In this document: positions 17,780 to 25,864 of the stretch, piece after piece
Numbering within the stretch: the stretch's first letter is position 1
How the letters are laid out: every line of letters starts with the position of its first letter
NCBI RefSeq assembly: GCF_900119825.1
Contig: NZ_FPKR01000006.1
Span: 186,001 to 250,000 of the forward strand
Reading direction: 5' to 3'
DNA from: Chitinimonas taiwanensis DSM 18899
Lineage (GTDB): Bacteria; Pseudomonadota; Gammaproteobacteria; Burkholderiales; Chitinimonadaceae
Length of the DNA: 64,000 nucleotides
Program-made: the position numbers and the translations under genes
The notes under the pieces: generated by a model
Told to the model about the DNA's origin: nothing
What the model saw: the letters and a program-made list of their open reading frames with translations, nothing else
The model's database searches: none

Positions 17780-18477
17780 GCTTTCTCTCCAATGGGCTGT
17801 TCTATGTCTTGCTTGCTGCCAAAACCGTGGATGAGGGTGGCAATCACCTCATCAAGATAGTGCTCAATGTCCATCTCTGCGCCGCCGCACACGCTCGAGT
17901 GCTTCCACACCATGGCCATGATGACCGGCGCGGTCACCACCTTGACGGCGATATCGAGCGGGATGGGACGGAACTCGCCACGCGTGATGCCGTACTGGAT
18001 CGCGCGCGCGATCAGCGCCTCGCCGCGCTCGATCACTTCCTCGCGATGAAAACGGGCGAGTTCGGGGAAGTTATTGCCTTCGGCGATCATCAGCTTGGGA
18101 ATGCCGGAGAAGCGGGTGGCGCCATTCAGCTGCCACCAGTTGCGGATCACCGTGGCTAGCAGCTCGGCCGCGCTGCCCTGAAAATTACCGAGCAGCTGCT
18201 CGCCCTCCTGCAGGGTGGGCGCGAAGGCATCGCGTATCACCGCTTTCAGCAGCTCTTCCTTATTGGCGAAATAACGGTAGAGCGTGCCGGCGGTCACGCC
18301 AGCGGCGCGGGCGATCTCTTCCATGCGGGTGGCCGAGAAGCCACGTGCCACGAAGAGCTCAAGCGCGGCTTCCATGATTTCGCCCGGGCGCGCCTCTTTA
18401 CGACGGGTCCAGCGCGTGACCGCGGCACTGAGCGCACAAGATGATTCGGGCGAGGGCGTAGCGCGGGATGAGTGCAT
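17776..18477 (-). CDS. TetR/AcrR-family transcriptional regulator of the efflux operon
   Basis: About 233 aa from the ATG at 18477; a TTG two codons upstream is possible. An N-terminal tail of about 30 residues precedes the TetR helix-turn-helix (RPGEIMEAALELFVARGFSA, then MEEIARAAGVTAGTLYRYFANKEELL at about 49-75). The C-terminal ligand-binding half resembles TetR_C domains of pump repressors (WWQLNGATRFSGIPKLMIAEG). It heads the operon tetR-adaptor-RND and is divergent from argB. An 18-bp imperfect palindrome at 18488-18505 lies 11 bp upstream of its start, which suggests autoregulation. Confidence 0.9.
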   Translation of the reverse strand: MHSSRATPSPESSCALSAAVTRWTRRKEARPGEIMEAALELFVARGFSATRMEEIARAAGVTAGTLYRYFANKEELLKAVIRDAFAPTLQEGEQLLGNFQGSAAELLATVIRNWWQLNGATRFSGIPKLMIAEGNNFPELARFHREEVIERGEALIARAIQYGITRGEFRPIPLDIAVKVVTAPVIMAMVWKHSSVCGGAEMDIEHYLDEVIATLIHGFGSKQDIEQPIGEKA

Positions 18478-18487
18478 AAGCAAATAG

Positions 18488-19507
<1,020 letters not shown>

Positions 19508-19536
19508 GCCTCTTGCAGTGCAGCATGCGAGCCCAC

Positions 19537-19564
19537 TTGGCCGGCACGCATGCGCTGCTATAGT
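19537..19564 (+). promoter_or_regulatory. Candidate promoter for the CBS-domain gene
   Basis: TTGGCC (19537-19542), a 16-bp spacer, TATAGT (19559-19564). It is flanked by GCATGCG/CGCATGC repeats in the 110-bp gap after argB. Confidence 0.5.
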
Positions 19565-19617
19565 GAGGGCAGGTTTCATCCCACCGATATCCCGCTTACG
19601 CATGGAGAGAGTGCAGC

Positions 19618-20049
19618 ATGAAAACAGCCCGTCAGCTTCTGCAGGAAAAAGCCCGCCCCGGCATCTTCTCGGTGCCGCCCAATGCCACGGTGTACCAGGC
19701 GCTGCAGCTGATGGCCGAGAAGGATATCGGCGCCGTGCTGGTCATGGACGGCGCGCGCCTGAGCGGCATCTTCTCGGAGCGGGACTATGCACGCAAAGTG
19801 GTGCTACAGGGCAAGACCTCGGCCGGCACGCCCATCGTCGACATCATGACCAAGCGGGTCATCGTGGCGCGCCCGAGCCAGACCGTGGATGAATGCATGG
19901 CCATCATGTCGGAAAAGCGCTTCCGCCACCTGCCGGTCTGCGATGGCGACACCGTGATCGGCGTGCTGTCGATTACCGATCTGGTGCGTGAACAGATTGC
20001 CGAGCAGCAATTCCTGATCGAGCAGCTCGAACACTATATCCACGGCTGA
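19618..20049 (+). CDS. CBS domain-pair protein
   Basis: 143 aa that consist of two CBS motifs and little else: FSVPPNATVYQALQLMAEKDIGAVLVM at about 16-42 and RVIVARPSQTVDECMAIMSEKRFRHLPV at about 80-107, followed by a short helix. Such stand-alone Bateman modules bind adenine nucleotides or NAD and act as sensors, but the partner is unknown here. An AGAGAG-type site precedes the ATG. The gene has its own promoter candidate and a terminator (20072-20094), so it looks monocistronic. No catalytic domain is fused. Confidence 0.9.
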   Translation: MKTARQLLQEKARPGIFSVPPNATVYQALQLMAEKDIGAVLVMDGARLSGIFSERDYARKVVLQGKTSAGTPIVDIMTKRVIVARPSQTVDECMAIMSEKRFRHLPVCDGDTVIGVLSITDLVREQIAEQQFLIEQLEHYIHG

Positions 20050-20071
20050 GCCAAGCACGCCCCAGCTCGCA

Positions 20072-20094
20072 AGCCGGCCCTGCGCCGGCTTTTT
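20072..20094 (+). terminator. Rho-independent terminator after the CBS gene
   Basis: AGCCGGC (20072-20078) pairs with GCCGGCT (20084-20090) around a 5-nt loop, followed by TTTT and further pyrimidines. Confidence 0.82.
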
Positions 20095-20119
20095 CTTCGC
20101 CCTCACCTTGCCCACCACC

Positions 20120-20764
20120 ATGCCGCCCACCTGGATCTTCGACCTCGACAACACGCTGCACGACGCCGAGCCCTACATCTTCCCCGAGATGAACCGGCTG
20201 ATGACTGCCTATGTGGCCGCCCACACCGGCTTGAGCCGGGACGAGGCCGATGCGCTGCGCCTGCACTACTGGCAGCGTTATGGCACCACCTTGTCCGGAC
20301 TGCAGAAGCACTATGGCGTGGATGCCGAGCATTTCCTGCATCACACCCACCAGTTTGCGCAGCTACCCCAGGCGCTGCTCCCGATGCGCGCGCTGCATGC
20401 GGTGCTACGCCAGTTGCCCGGACGCAAGATCCTGTTCACCAATGCGCCCTCGGCCTATGCGCATGCCGTACTGCGCGGACTGCGCATCGCGCACCACTTC
20501 GAAGGGGTGATCGCGATCCAGCACACGGCTTACCGTCCCAAGCCCCACTTTGCCGGCTATCGCCAGCTGCTGCGCCAGCACCGGCTAGCCGCCGCCAACT
20601 GCATCATGGTTGAGGACACCCGCGCCAATCTGCTGAGCGCCAAGCGCCTGGGCATGCGCACCATCTGGCTGAATCCGCGCCCCTGGCACGGCCATGGCGT
20701 TGATCTGGCCCTGCGTGAGCTGAGCGAGTTACCGCGTGCAGTGCGCCGACTCGGCTGGCTTTAA
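20120..20764 (+). CDS. HAD-family pyrimidine 5'-nucleotidase-like hydrolase
   Basis: 214 aa from the ATG at 20120; a TTG at 20108 would add four residues. HAD motif I is WIFDLDNTLHDAEPYIFPEM (residues 5-24), motif II is LFTNAPSAYAHAVLRGLRI, the conserved lysine is in YRPKPHF, and motif IV is MVEDTRANLLSAKRLGM. This pattern matches the SDT1/PHM8-like pyrimidine 5'-nucleotidases of proteobacteria (TIGR01993). The likely reaction is dephosphorylation of UMP/CMP or related nucleotides. Cytoplasmic and monocistronic, 131 bp before metN. Substrate is inferred from family only. Confidence 0.85.
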   Translation: MPPTWIFDLDNTLHDAEPYIFPEMNRLMTAYVAAHTGLSRDEADALRLHYWQRYGTTLSGLQKHYGVDAEHFLHHTHQFAQLPQALLPMRALHAVLRQLPGRKILFTNAPSAYAHAVLRGLRIAHHFEGVIAIQHTAYRPKPHFAGYRQLLRQHRLAAANCIMVEDTRANLLSAKRLGMRTIWLNPRPWHGHGVDLALRELSELPRAVRRLGWL

Positions 20765-20805
20765 GCTAATAACCAAATTAAACAATTTACGGGAAATCAC
20801 TCACT

Positions 20806-20833
20806 TTGCAGGAATAAAAGCATTCGCTAAAGT
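20806..20833 (+). promoter_or_regulatory. Candidate promoter for metNIQ
   Basis: TTGCAG (20806-20811), a 16-bp spacer, TAAAGT (20828-20833), in an AT-rich stretch 60 bp upstream of the metN GTG. I see no SAM riboswitch or clear MetJ-type box. Confidence 0.5.
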
Positions 20834-20896
20834 CCTGCTGACGCCCCAGCTTACCGCCGGGCGCCATCCAGACTGACTACGAGTAACGGACACCCC

Positions 20897-21904
20897 GTGA
20901 TCGCCCTGCATCACCTGAACAAAACCTACCGCGTCGATGGCCGTGCCGTGCCGGCCTTGCGCGATATCAGCCTGGAAATCGCTAGCGGCGAAATCTTCGG
21001 CATCATCGGCCGCTCGGGCGCCGGTAAGAGCACGCTGCTGCGTACGCTGAACCTGCTCGAGCGCCCAGATAGCGGCCAGGTGCTACTCGATGGTCAGGAT
21101 ATCAGCGCGCTGAATGCCGCCGCCCTGCGCGCGCAAAGACGTGGCATCGGCATGGTGTTCCAGCATTTCAATCTGCTCAGCCACCGCAGCGTGGCGGGCA
21201 ATATCCGCTTTCCGCTTGAGCTGGCCGGCGAGCTGAGCACCGCCGCCATGGATGCACGGGTGGCCGAGCTACTTGAACTGGTCAGCCTCAGTGCCCAGGC
21301 CAGCCAATACCCGGCCCAGCTGTCGGGCGGCCAGAAGCAGCGCGTCGGCATCGCCCGCGCGCTGGCCAATCAGCCGCGCCTCCTGCTGTGCGATGAGGCC
21401 ACCAGCGCGCTCGACCCACAGACCACCCAGTCCATTCTGCAACTGCTGCTGGATATCAATCGTCGCTTCGGCCTGACCATTGTGTTGATCACCCATGAGA
21501 TGGCCGTGGTACGCGCGATCTGTGACCGGGTCGCCGTGATCGAGGCGGGCGAGATCGTGGAAAGCGGCGCGGTGGCCGAGGTCTTCCTGCACCCGCAGCA
21601 TGCCGCCACGCGCAGCATGGTGGCCGAGGATGGTCATGCCGCCGAACTCGACCTGGCGGGCAAGCTTGGTCAGCTGGCCGGCACGCTGCTACGCCTGACC
21701 TTTGTCGATGCCACCACCTATGAGCCGGTGATTGCCGAGGTCGGCCAGCAGCTGCAGGTGCCGATCAGCATCCTTCAAGGCAGCGTGGGCAGGATCAAGG
21801 ATAGACCCTATGGGCAATTGATCGTCGGACTGCAGGGCGACGCCACCCTGGCCCAATCCGTATTCAGCGCGCGCGGCGTGCGCTGCGAGGTACTCAGCGC
21901 ATGA
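20897..21904 (+). CDS. metN: Methionine ABC transporter ATP-binding protein
   Basis: 335 aa, GTG start. It has Walker A IGRSGAGKST near residue 37, Q-loop VFQHFNLLSHRSV, signature LSGGQKQR near 141, Walker B LLLCDEATSALDP near 160 and H-loop LITHEM. The C-terminal 75 residues are the NIL domain, which binds methionine and causes trans-inhibition in MetNI. It powers D/L-methionine uptake with MetI and MetQ. The stop overlaps metI by 4 nt. All three subunits are present in the order NIQ. Confidence 0.96.
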   Translation: MIALHHLNKTYRVDGRAVPALRDISLEIASGEIFGIIGRSGAGKSTLLRTLNLLERPDSGQVLLDGQDISALNAAALRAQRRGIGMVFQHFNLLSHRSVAGNIRFPLELAGELSTAAMDARVAELLELVSLSAQASQYPAQLSGGQKQRVGIARALANQPRLLLCDEATSALDPQTTQSILQLLLDINRRFGLTIVLITHEMAVVRAICDRVAVIEAGEIVESGAVAEVFLHPQHAATRSMVAEDGHAAELDLAGKLGQLAGTLLRLTFVDATTYEPVIAEVGQQLQVPISILQGSVGRIKDRPYGQLIVGLQGDATLAQSVFSARGVRCEVLSA

Positions 21905-22575
21905 ACCCAAGCACTTTCGACTGGAGCCTGATCGACTGGGCCGATATCTGGCTGGCCACGCAGGACACGCTGATCATGCTGGGCGTGTCGCTCGGCTTCA
22001 CCATCCTGCTCGGCCTGCCGCTGGGCGTACTGCTGTTTTTGCTCGGCCCGCGCCAGTTGCTGGCCAATAAGCCGGCCTATGCGCTGCTGTCCTTCATCGT
22101 GAATGCGCTACGCTCCTTGCCCTTCGTGATCCTGCTGATCGTGCTGATACCGGTCACCGTCAAGCTGGTCGGCACCTCGATCGGCGTAGCCGGCGCAATT
22201 CCACCGCTGGTGGTCGGCGCAGCACCTTTCTTCGCCCGCCTGGTGGAAGCCGCCTTGCGCGAAGTGGACCGCGGCATCATCGAAGCCAGCCAAGCGATGG
22301 GCGCCACGCTGTGGCAGATCATCACCCGCGCGCTGCTGCCCGAGGCCCTACCCGGCCTGCTGGCCGCCAGCACCGTCACTGCGGTCACCCTGGTTTCCTA
22401 CACCGCCATGTCGGGCGTGATCGGCGGCGGCGGCCTGGGTGACCTGGCTATCCGGTATGGCTACCAGCGTTTCCAGACCGAGGTCATGGTGGTCACCGTG
22501 CTGGCCCTGCTGATCCTGGTGCAGCTGCTGCAAATGGCCGGCGACTGGTTGGTCAAGCGCGCTGCGCGCAAATGA
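21901..22575 (+). CDS. metI: Methionine ABC transporter permease
   Basis: 224 aa with five hydrophobic segments and the BPD permease EAA-type loop (EASQAMGATLWQIITRALLPEALPGL, residues about 125-150) that docks on MetN. The sequence SGVIGGGGLGDLAIRYGYQRF near 176-196 is highly typical of MetI. It forms the inner-membrane channel for methionine. It overlaps metN by 4 nt and is followed 70 bp later by metQ on the same strand. Confidence 0.96.
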   Translation: MNPSTFDWSLIDWADIWLATQDTLIMLGVSLGFTILLGLPLGVLLFLLGPRQLLANKPAYALLSFIVNALRSLPFVILLIVLIPVTVKLVGTSIGVAGAIPPLVVGAAPFFARLVEAALREVDRGIIEASQAMGATLWQIITRALLPEALPGLLAASTVTAVTLVSYTAMSGVIGGGGLGDLAIRYGYQRFQTEVMVVTVLALLILVQLLQMAGDWLVKRAARK

Positions 22576-22645
22576 ATCTGGCCGGCTGCCCAGGCTGCCG
22601 GCCTCCCAAGCTCCCCGCCCCCTCTATTTTCCGGAAAGACACGCC

Positions 22646-23425
22646 ATGCAACTCATCAAATCCCTCCTGCTCGTAACGGCCGCGTTGGCCGCCTTGTCGG
22701 CCCAAGCCGAAAAGCTCACCGTGGCTGCCACGGCTGTGCCGCACGCCGAGATCCTCGAGTTCATCAAGCCGACCCTCGCCAAGCAGGGCGTAGAGCTGGA
22801 TGTGAAGGTATTCACCGACTATGTACAGCCAAATGTGCAGCTGGCGGAAAAACGCGTGGACGCCAACTACTTCCAGACCAAGCCCTATCTGAATGAATTC
22901 AACAAGAACCGCGGCACCACGCTGCAAACCGGCGTGGCCGTGCATGTCGAGCCCTTTGGCGCCTACTCGAAGAAGGTGAAGAGCGTGGCCGCCCTACCGC
23001 AAGGCGCGGTAGTGGCGATTCCCAACGAAGCCTCCAATGCCGGCCGTGCGCTGGTGCTACTGGCCAAGCACAAGGTAATCAGCCTGAAGGACCCGGCCAA
23101 TATCCTTTCCACGGTCAAAGACATCACCGCCAACCCGAAGCAGCTGAAGTTCAAGGAACTGGAAGCCGCCACCCTGCCGCGTGTGCTTGACCAGGTTGAC
23201 CTCGCACTGATCAATACCAATTACGCGCTGGAGGCCAAGCTCGTGCCCACCAAGGACGCGCTGCTAATCGAAGATGCCAAGTCGCCTTACGCCAACTATG
23301 TGGTTACCCGCGCCGACAATGCCAAGGCGCCGGCCATTCTCAAACTGTCGGGCGCGCTGAGCTCGCCCGAGGTGAAGAAGTTCATCGCCGACAAGTACAA
23401 GGGCGCCGTCATCGCGGCCTTCTAA
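22646..23425 (+). CDS. metQ: Methionine-binding protein of the NlpA family, without lipobox
   Basis: 259 aa. A signal peptide (residues about 1-21, cleavage after AQA) precedes a NLPA lipoprotein-family binding domain: LTVAATAVPHAEILEFIKPTL, then YVQPNVQLAEKRVDANYFQT, both diagnostic of MetQ. E. coli MetQ is a lipoprotein, but this protein has no cysteine at all, so it must be a soluble periplasmic protein or be held only by an uncleaved signal anchor. It delivers methionine to MetNI. A hairpin terminator follows at 23483-23509. Confidence 0.94.
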   Translation: MQLIKSLLLVTAALAALSAQAEKLTVAATAVPHAEILEFIKPTLAKQGVELDVKVFTDYVQPNVQLAEKRVDANYFQTKPYLNEFNKNRGTTLQTGVAVHVEPFGAYSKKVKSVAALPQGAVVAIPNEASNAGRALVLLAKHKVISLKDPANILSTVKDITANPKQLKFKELEAATLPRVLDQVDLALINTNYALEAKLVPTKDALLIEDAKSPYANYVVTRADNAKAPAILKLSGALSSPEVKKFIADKYKGAVIAAF

Positions 23426-23482
23426 GCCGTTGGCCGGGCTGATGCCCGGTCCCTACCGTTTGACTCCATGCTGTTGAACTCG

Positions 23483-23509
23483 GCCACGCCTTGCGCGTGG
23501 CTTTTTTTT
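23483..23509 (+). terminator. Rho-independent terminator after metQ
   Basis: GCCACGC (23483-23489) pairs with GCGTGGC (23495-23501), loop CTTGC, then eight T residues. Confidence 0.9.
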
Positions 23510-23552
23510 CCACGGGTGGCACAATTCGGCCATTCTCCCGCAGGCCATCCCC

Positions 23553-24164
23553 ATGCTGATCCGCAAGCTGTTCAAATTCGAGAATGCGCACATCGTGCGC
23601 AACTGCAGCAGCGAGCGCTGCCGCTATTCCATCCATGGCCATAGCTATAAGGTGGAAGTGCTGCTGGAAGCCCATGCCTTCGATCATGGCCAGATGGTGT
23701 ACGACTTTGGCCTGATGAAGGGCACGATACGCGACGTGATCGATGCCTTCGACCATGCGATCTGCTTCTGGGACAAGGACGAGGCCGACTATATCGCCTG
23801 GGCCAAGCGCTATTCGGCACGCTGGATCAGCATGCCGGTATCGCCCTCGGCCGAGCAGTTCTCGCGCATGTTCTTCATCATCATCGATGCGATCCTGCAG
23901 AACACCCGCATGGCGAATGGCGAGCAGGATGTGGCGCTGCATTCGGTGATCGCCCACGAGACAGAGACCGGCTACGCGCAGTGCTTCCGCGCCGATGCCT
24001 ATAACCCGCGCATGGGGAATATCGCGCTGGCCGATGTGGTGTTCTCCGAGCAATGCCAAGCGGAATGGAAGGACCCCGCCATGTACGAGAAGCTGCTGCA
24101 CAAGCAGCCCTTCATCAACCAAGCATTGCCGCTGCAGGTGCCAGTGGACGACGCAGCGGGCTAG
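23553..24164 (+). CDS. queD: 6-pyruvoyl-tetrahydropterin synthase/QueD-family protein
   Basis: 203 aa, longer than the roughly 120 aa of E. coli QueD. The zinc site is recognisable: FENAH near residue 12, then C-x4-HGH (CRYSIHGHSYKVEV, residues about 25-38). The acidic YDFGLMKG block and the late HETETGYAQCF segment with its catalytic Glu are present. QueD makes 6-carboxytetrahydropterin from dihydroneopterin triphosphate for queuosine; PTPS-VI relatives can have other pterin substrates. The extra length lies mostly in an insertion around DKDEADYIAWAKRY and a C-terminal tail. No queC, queE or queF is nearby, so the pathway is not confirmed. It ends 4 nt inside the convergent VanZ-like gene. 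Confidence 0.82.
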   Translation: MLIRKLFKFENAHIVRNCSSERCRYSIHGHSYKVEVLLEAHAFDHGQMVYDFGLMKGTIRDVIDAFDHAICFWDKDEADYIAWAKRYSARWISMPVSPSAEQFSRMFFIIIDAILQNTRMANGEQDVALHSVIAHETETGYAQCFRADAYNPRMGNIALADVVFSEQCQAEWKDPAMYEKLLHKQPFINQALPLQVPVDDAAG

Positions 24165-25285
24165 GCACCCAGCACCGTTGGCTGACTGGCACGCCGCCAG
24201 TCGCGCGCAATGCGCCAGATCAGATAGGCGGCCGCCAGCCACGGCCATACTTCCGACAGGGTTTGCGTGAGCCCATTGAAGTCGCGCAAATGCCCATAGC
24301 GCCAGCGGAACAGCGCTGCCATATGCGAGCTGGTGGCGGTCAGCGGCCAGAGCGCCTCCACCAATTGGGTCAGCATCAGACTGACCAGCGCGGCCAACGC
24401 CTGCCAGCGCCGCTTGAGCTTGAGCAGCACCAAAAGCAGTAGCCAGGCCAGCACGCCGCCCAACAGCACATTCATATTCACCCAGGCCAGGAACTCGCTG
24501 GGCTTGAGCAGCAGACCGGCAAACAGCGCCTTCAACAGCAGCGAGACAGCAAACAGCAGCAGGATGCCGCTCGCCGCATGGCGTCGGTGCGCGAGGATGC
24601 TGACCAGCAGCAGATTGACGGCCAGAAAGCTCAGCGTCACGCCCAAGCCCTCTAGGAGGCGCAGGAACAGTAGCGCATCCGCAATCGGCGAGACCCAGGG
24701 CTGGGGAATGCCCTGAGGCTGGACCACCACGCCAAACAGCGGCACCGCAGGATTGAGTTGGGTGATCAGCCATAGCCCGAGCAAGACCAGGCCGTAATCA
24801 TTGAATGCCCCATCGGCGAAATAGCGCTGGCGCAAGACATGCCAGTTGCGCACGATCAGGAGCTTGCTGAACAGGCCGGCCAGTAGCGCACCACACAAGG
24901 CGCCGGCGCCGTTGTAGAGAATGTCCAGATTGGACGCGATGCGCTGGGGCAGAAACTGCTGAATGAATTCAACCGAGCCCGATAAGCCCAGGCCCAGCCC
25001 CAGGGCCAGCAGCGGCGCATACCAGCGACAGCGGAAGAACAGCGCCCAGGCATAACCGAGCGGCAGATAGGCAAGCAGATTGAGGCTGTTATCCGTCAGC
25101 GTGTGGTAGTAGGGCAGCGGATAGCCAAGATAGGCGAGCACCGGCTCACCGGTATAGCGCCAGCCACTGAAGGGATAGAGGCTGGTGACCAGGATCACCG
25201 CATGCCAGGCGAGCAGGAAATGCTTACCCAGCCAGGAAGGCGAGCTGGCGCGCGCAAGATAGGAAATAGGCAATGGCCCAGGCAT
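24161..25285 (-). CDS. VanZ-family polytopic membrane protein
   Basis: 374 aa from the ATG at 25285; an ATG at 25321 would add 12 residues and neither has a good ribosome site. The N-terminal third is a VanZ-like domain with LYPFSGWRY, DNSLNLLAYLPLGYAWALFFR and SLDI-type features, including the conserved FxQxFLPQRIASNLDILYNGAGALCGALLA segment. About seven further hydrophobic segments follow, a long C-terminal extension compared with classical VanZ (about 160 aa). VanZ confers low-level teicoplanin resistance in enterococci, but the role of proteobacterial relatives is unknown. It is convergent with queD and downstream of the H-NS terminator. Confidence 0.82.
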   Translation of the reverse strand: MPGPLPISYLARASSPSWLGKHFLLAWHAVILVTSLYPFSGWRYTGEPVLAYLGYPLPYYHTLTDNSLNLLAYLPLGYAWALFFRCRWYAPLLALGLGLGLSGSVEFIQQFLPQRIASNLDILYNGAGALCGALLAGLFSKLLIVRNWHVLRQRYFADGAFNDYGLVLLGLWLITQLNPAVPLFGVVVQPQGIPQPWVSPIADALLFLRLLEGLGVTLSFLAVNLLLVSILAHRRHAASGILLLFAVSLLLKALFAGLLLKPSEFLAWVNMNVLLGGVLAWLLLLVLLKLKRRWQALAALVSLMLTQLVEALWPLTATSSHMAALFRWRYGHLRDFNGLTQTLSEVWPWLAAAYLIWRIARDWRRASQPTVLGA

Positions 25286-25345
25286 GGCGCGGAGCTTATC
25301 ACGCCTTCCCACCGGCTCCATGTACGGCGGCGGGCTCTAGAAAAC

Positions 25346-25374
25346 AAAAAAGGAAGCCCTAGGCTTCCTTTTTT
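25346..25374 (-). terminator. Strong Rho-independent terminator after hns
   Basis: A perfect 13-bp stem (AAAAAAGGAAGCC, 25346-25358, with GGCTTCCTTTTTT, 25362-25374) around a 3-nt CTA loop. On the minus strand it follows the H-NS stop by 18 bp and ends in six T residues. Confidence 0.9.
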
Positions 25375-25392
25375 GCGGCGGACGAATCTCGC

Positions 25393-25719
25393 TTAGACGC
25401 GCAGATCGTCGATATTGCCACCAGCGGCCAGGTGGTCGGCCACCCACTGTGGCTTACGGCCACGACCGGTCCAGGTCTGCTCGGCATTGGCCGGGTTCTT
25501 GAACTGGGCTGCAACCGGGCCACGCTTGCCGCTGGCGCGCTTGGCCGGGGCTTCTGCACCCAGCAGTTCTGCCAGGCTGAAACCACGTTCAGCAGCCAGC
25601 TTTTGCAAATCAGCCAATGCCTTCTGCTTATCTTCAACCTTGCGACGACCGACTTCGCGCTCCAGGTCTTTTTGCAGTTGATACAGTTGCGGCAAGCTCA
25701 GGCCAGACAAATCTACCAT
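25393..25719 (-). CDS. hns: H-NS-family histone-like DNA-binding protein
   Basis: 108 aa, typical of betaproteobacterial H-NS. Residues 8-45 are a Leu/Lys/Glu-rich coiled coil for oligomerisation. A basic linker (60-68) follows. The C-terminal domain carries the core motif TWTGRGRKPQW at residues 82-92, the AT-hook-like loop that reads the minor groove of AT-rich DNA. It silences horizontally acquired, AT-rich genes. It is monocistronic: an AT-rich upstream region with a promoter candidate and a strong terminator. The upstream DNA is itself AT-rich, so autorepression is plausible. Confidence 0.93.
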   Translation of the reverse strand: MVDLSGLSLPQLYQLQKDLEREVGRRKVEDKQKALADLQKLAAERGFSLAELLGAEAPAKRASGKRGPVAAQFKNPANAEQTWTGRGRKPQWVADHLAAGGNIDDLRV

Positions 25720-25774
25720 TTTTAAATTCTCCAGACGCGAATAGGGACATAATTGTGTTGAAACAGTTTTCCCG

Positions 25775-25804
25775 ATTATGCATTGCCCTGCCGACTTAAA
25801 TCAA
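25775..25804 (-). promoter_or_regulatory. Candidate promoter for hns in AT-rich DNA
   Basis: On the minus strand TTGATT (25799-25804), an 18-bp spacer and an extended -10 TGCATAAT (core CATAAT, 25775-25780). The 145 bp between the GTPase gene and hns are clearly AT-rich compared with the flanks. Confidence 0.5.
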
Positions 25805-25864
25805 CCAACTAACAATAAATAATCGGCAGCGCAAGCATTTTATGACATTCGAATTGAATACTGC

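Noticed and set aside
20765-20896. SAM or methionine riboswitch ahead of metN
   Set aside because: The 130 bp are AT-rich with a promoter-like pair but show no conserved SAM-aptamer helices or strong terminator.
23409-24773. 454-codon minus-strand frame across queD and the VanZ gene
   Set aside because: It spans two well-supported genes in another frame and shows no domain. The protein is low-complexity Ala/Arg/His, as expected from GC-rich antisense.
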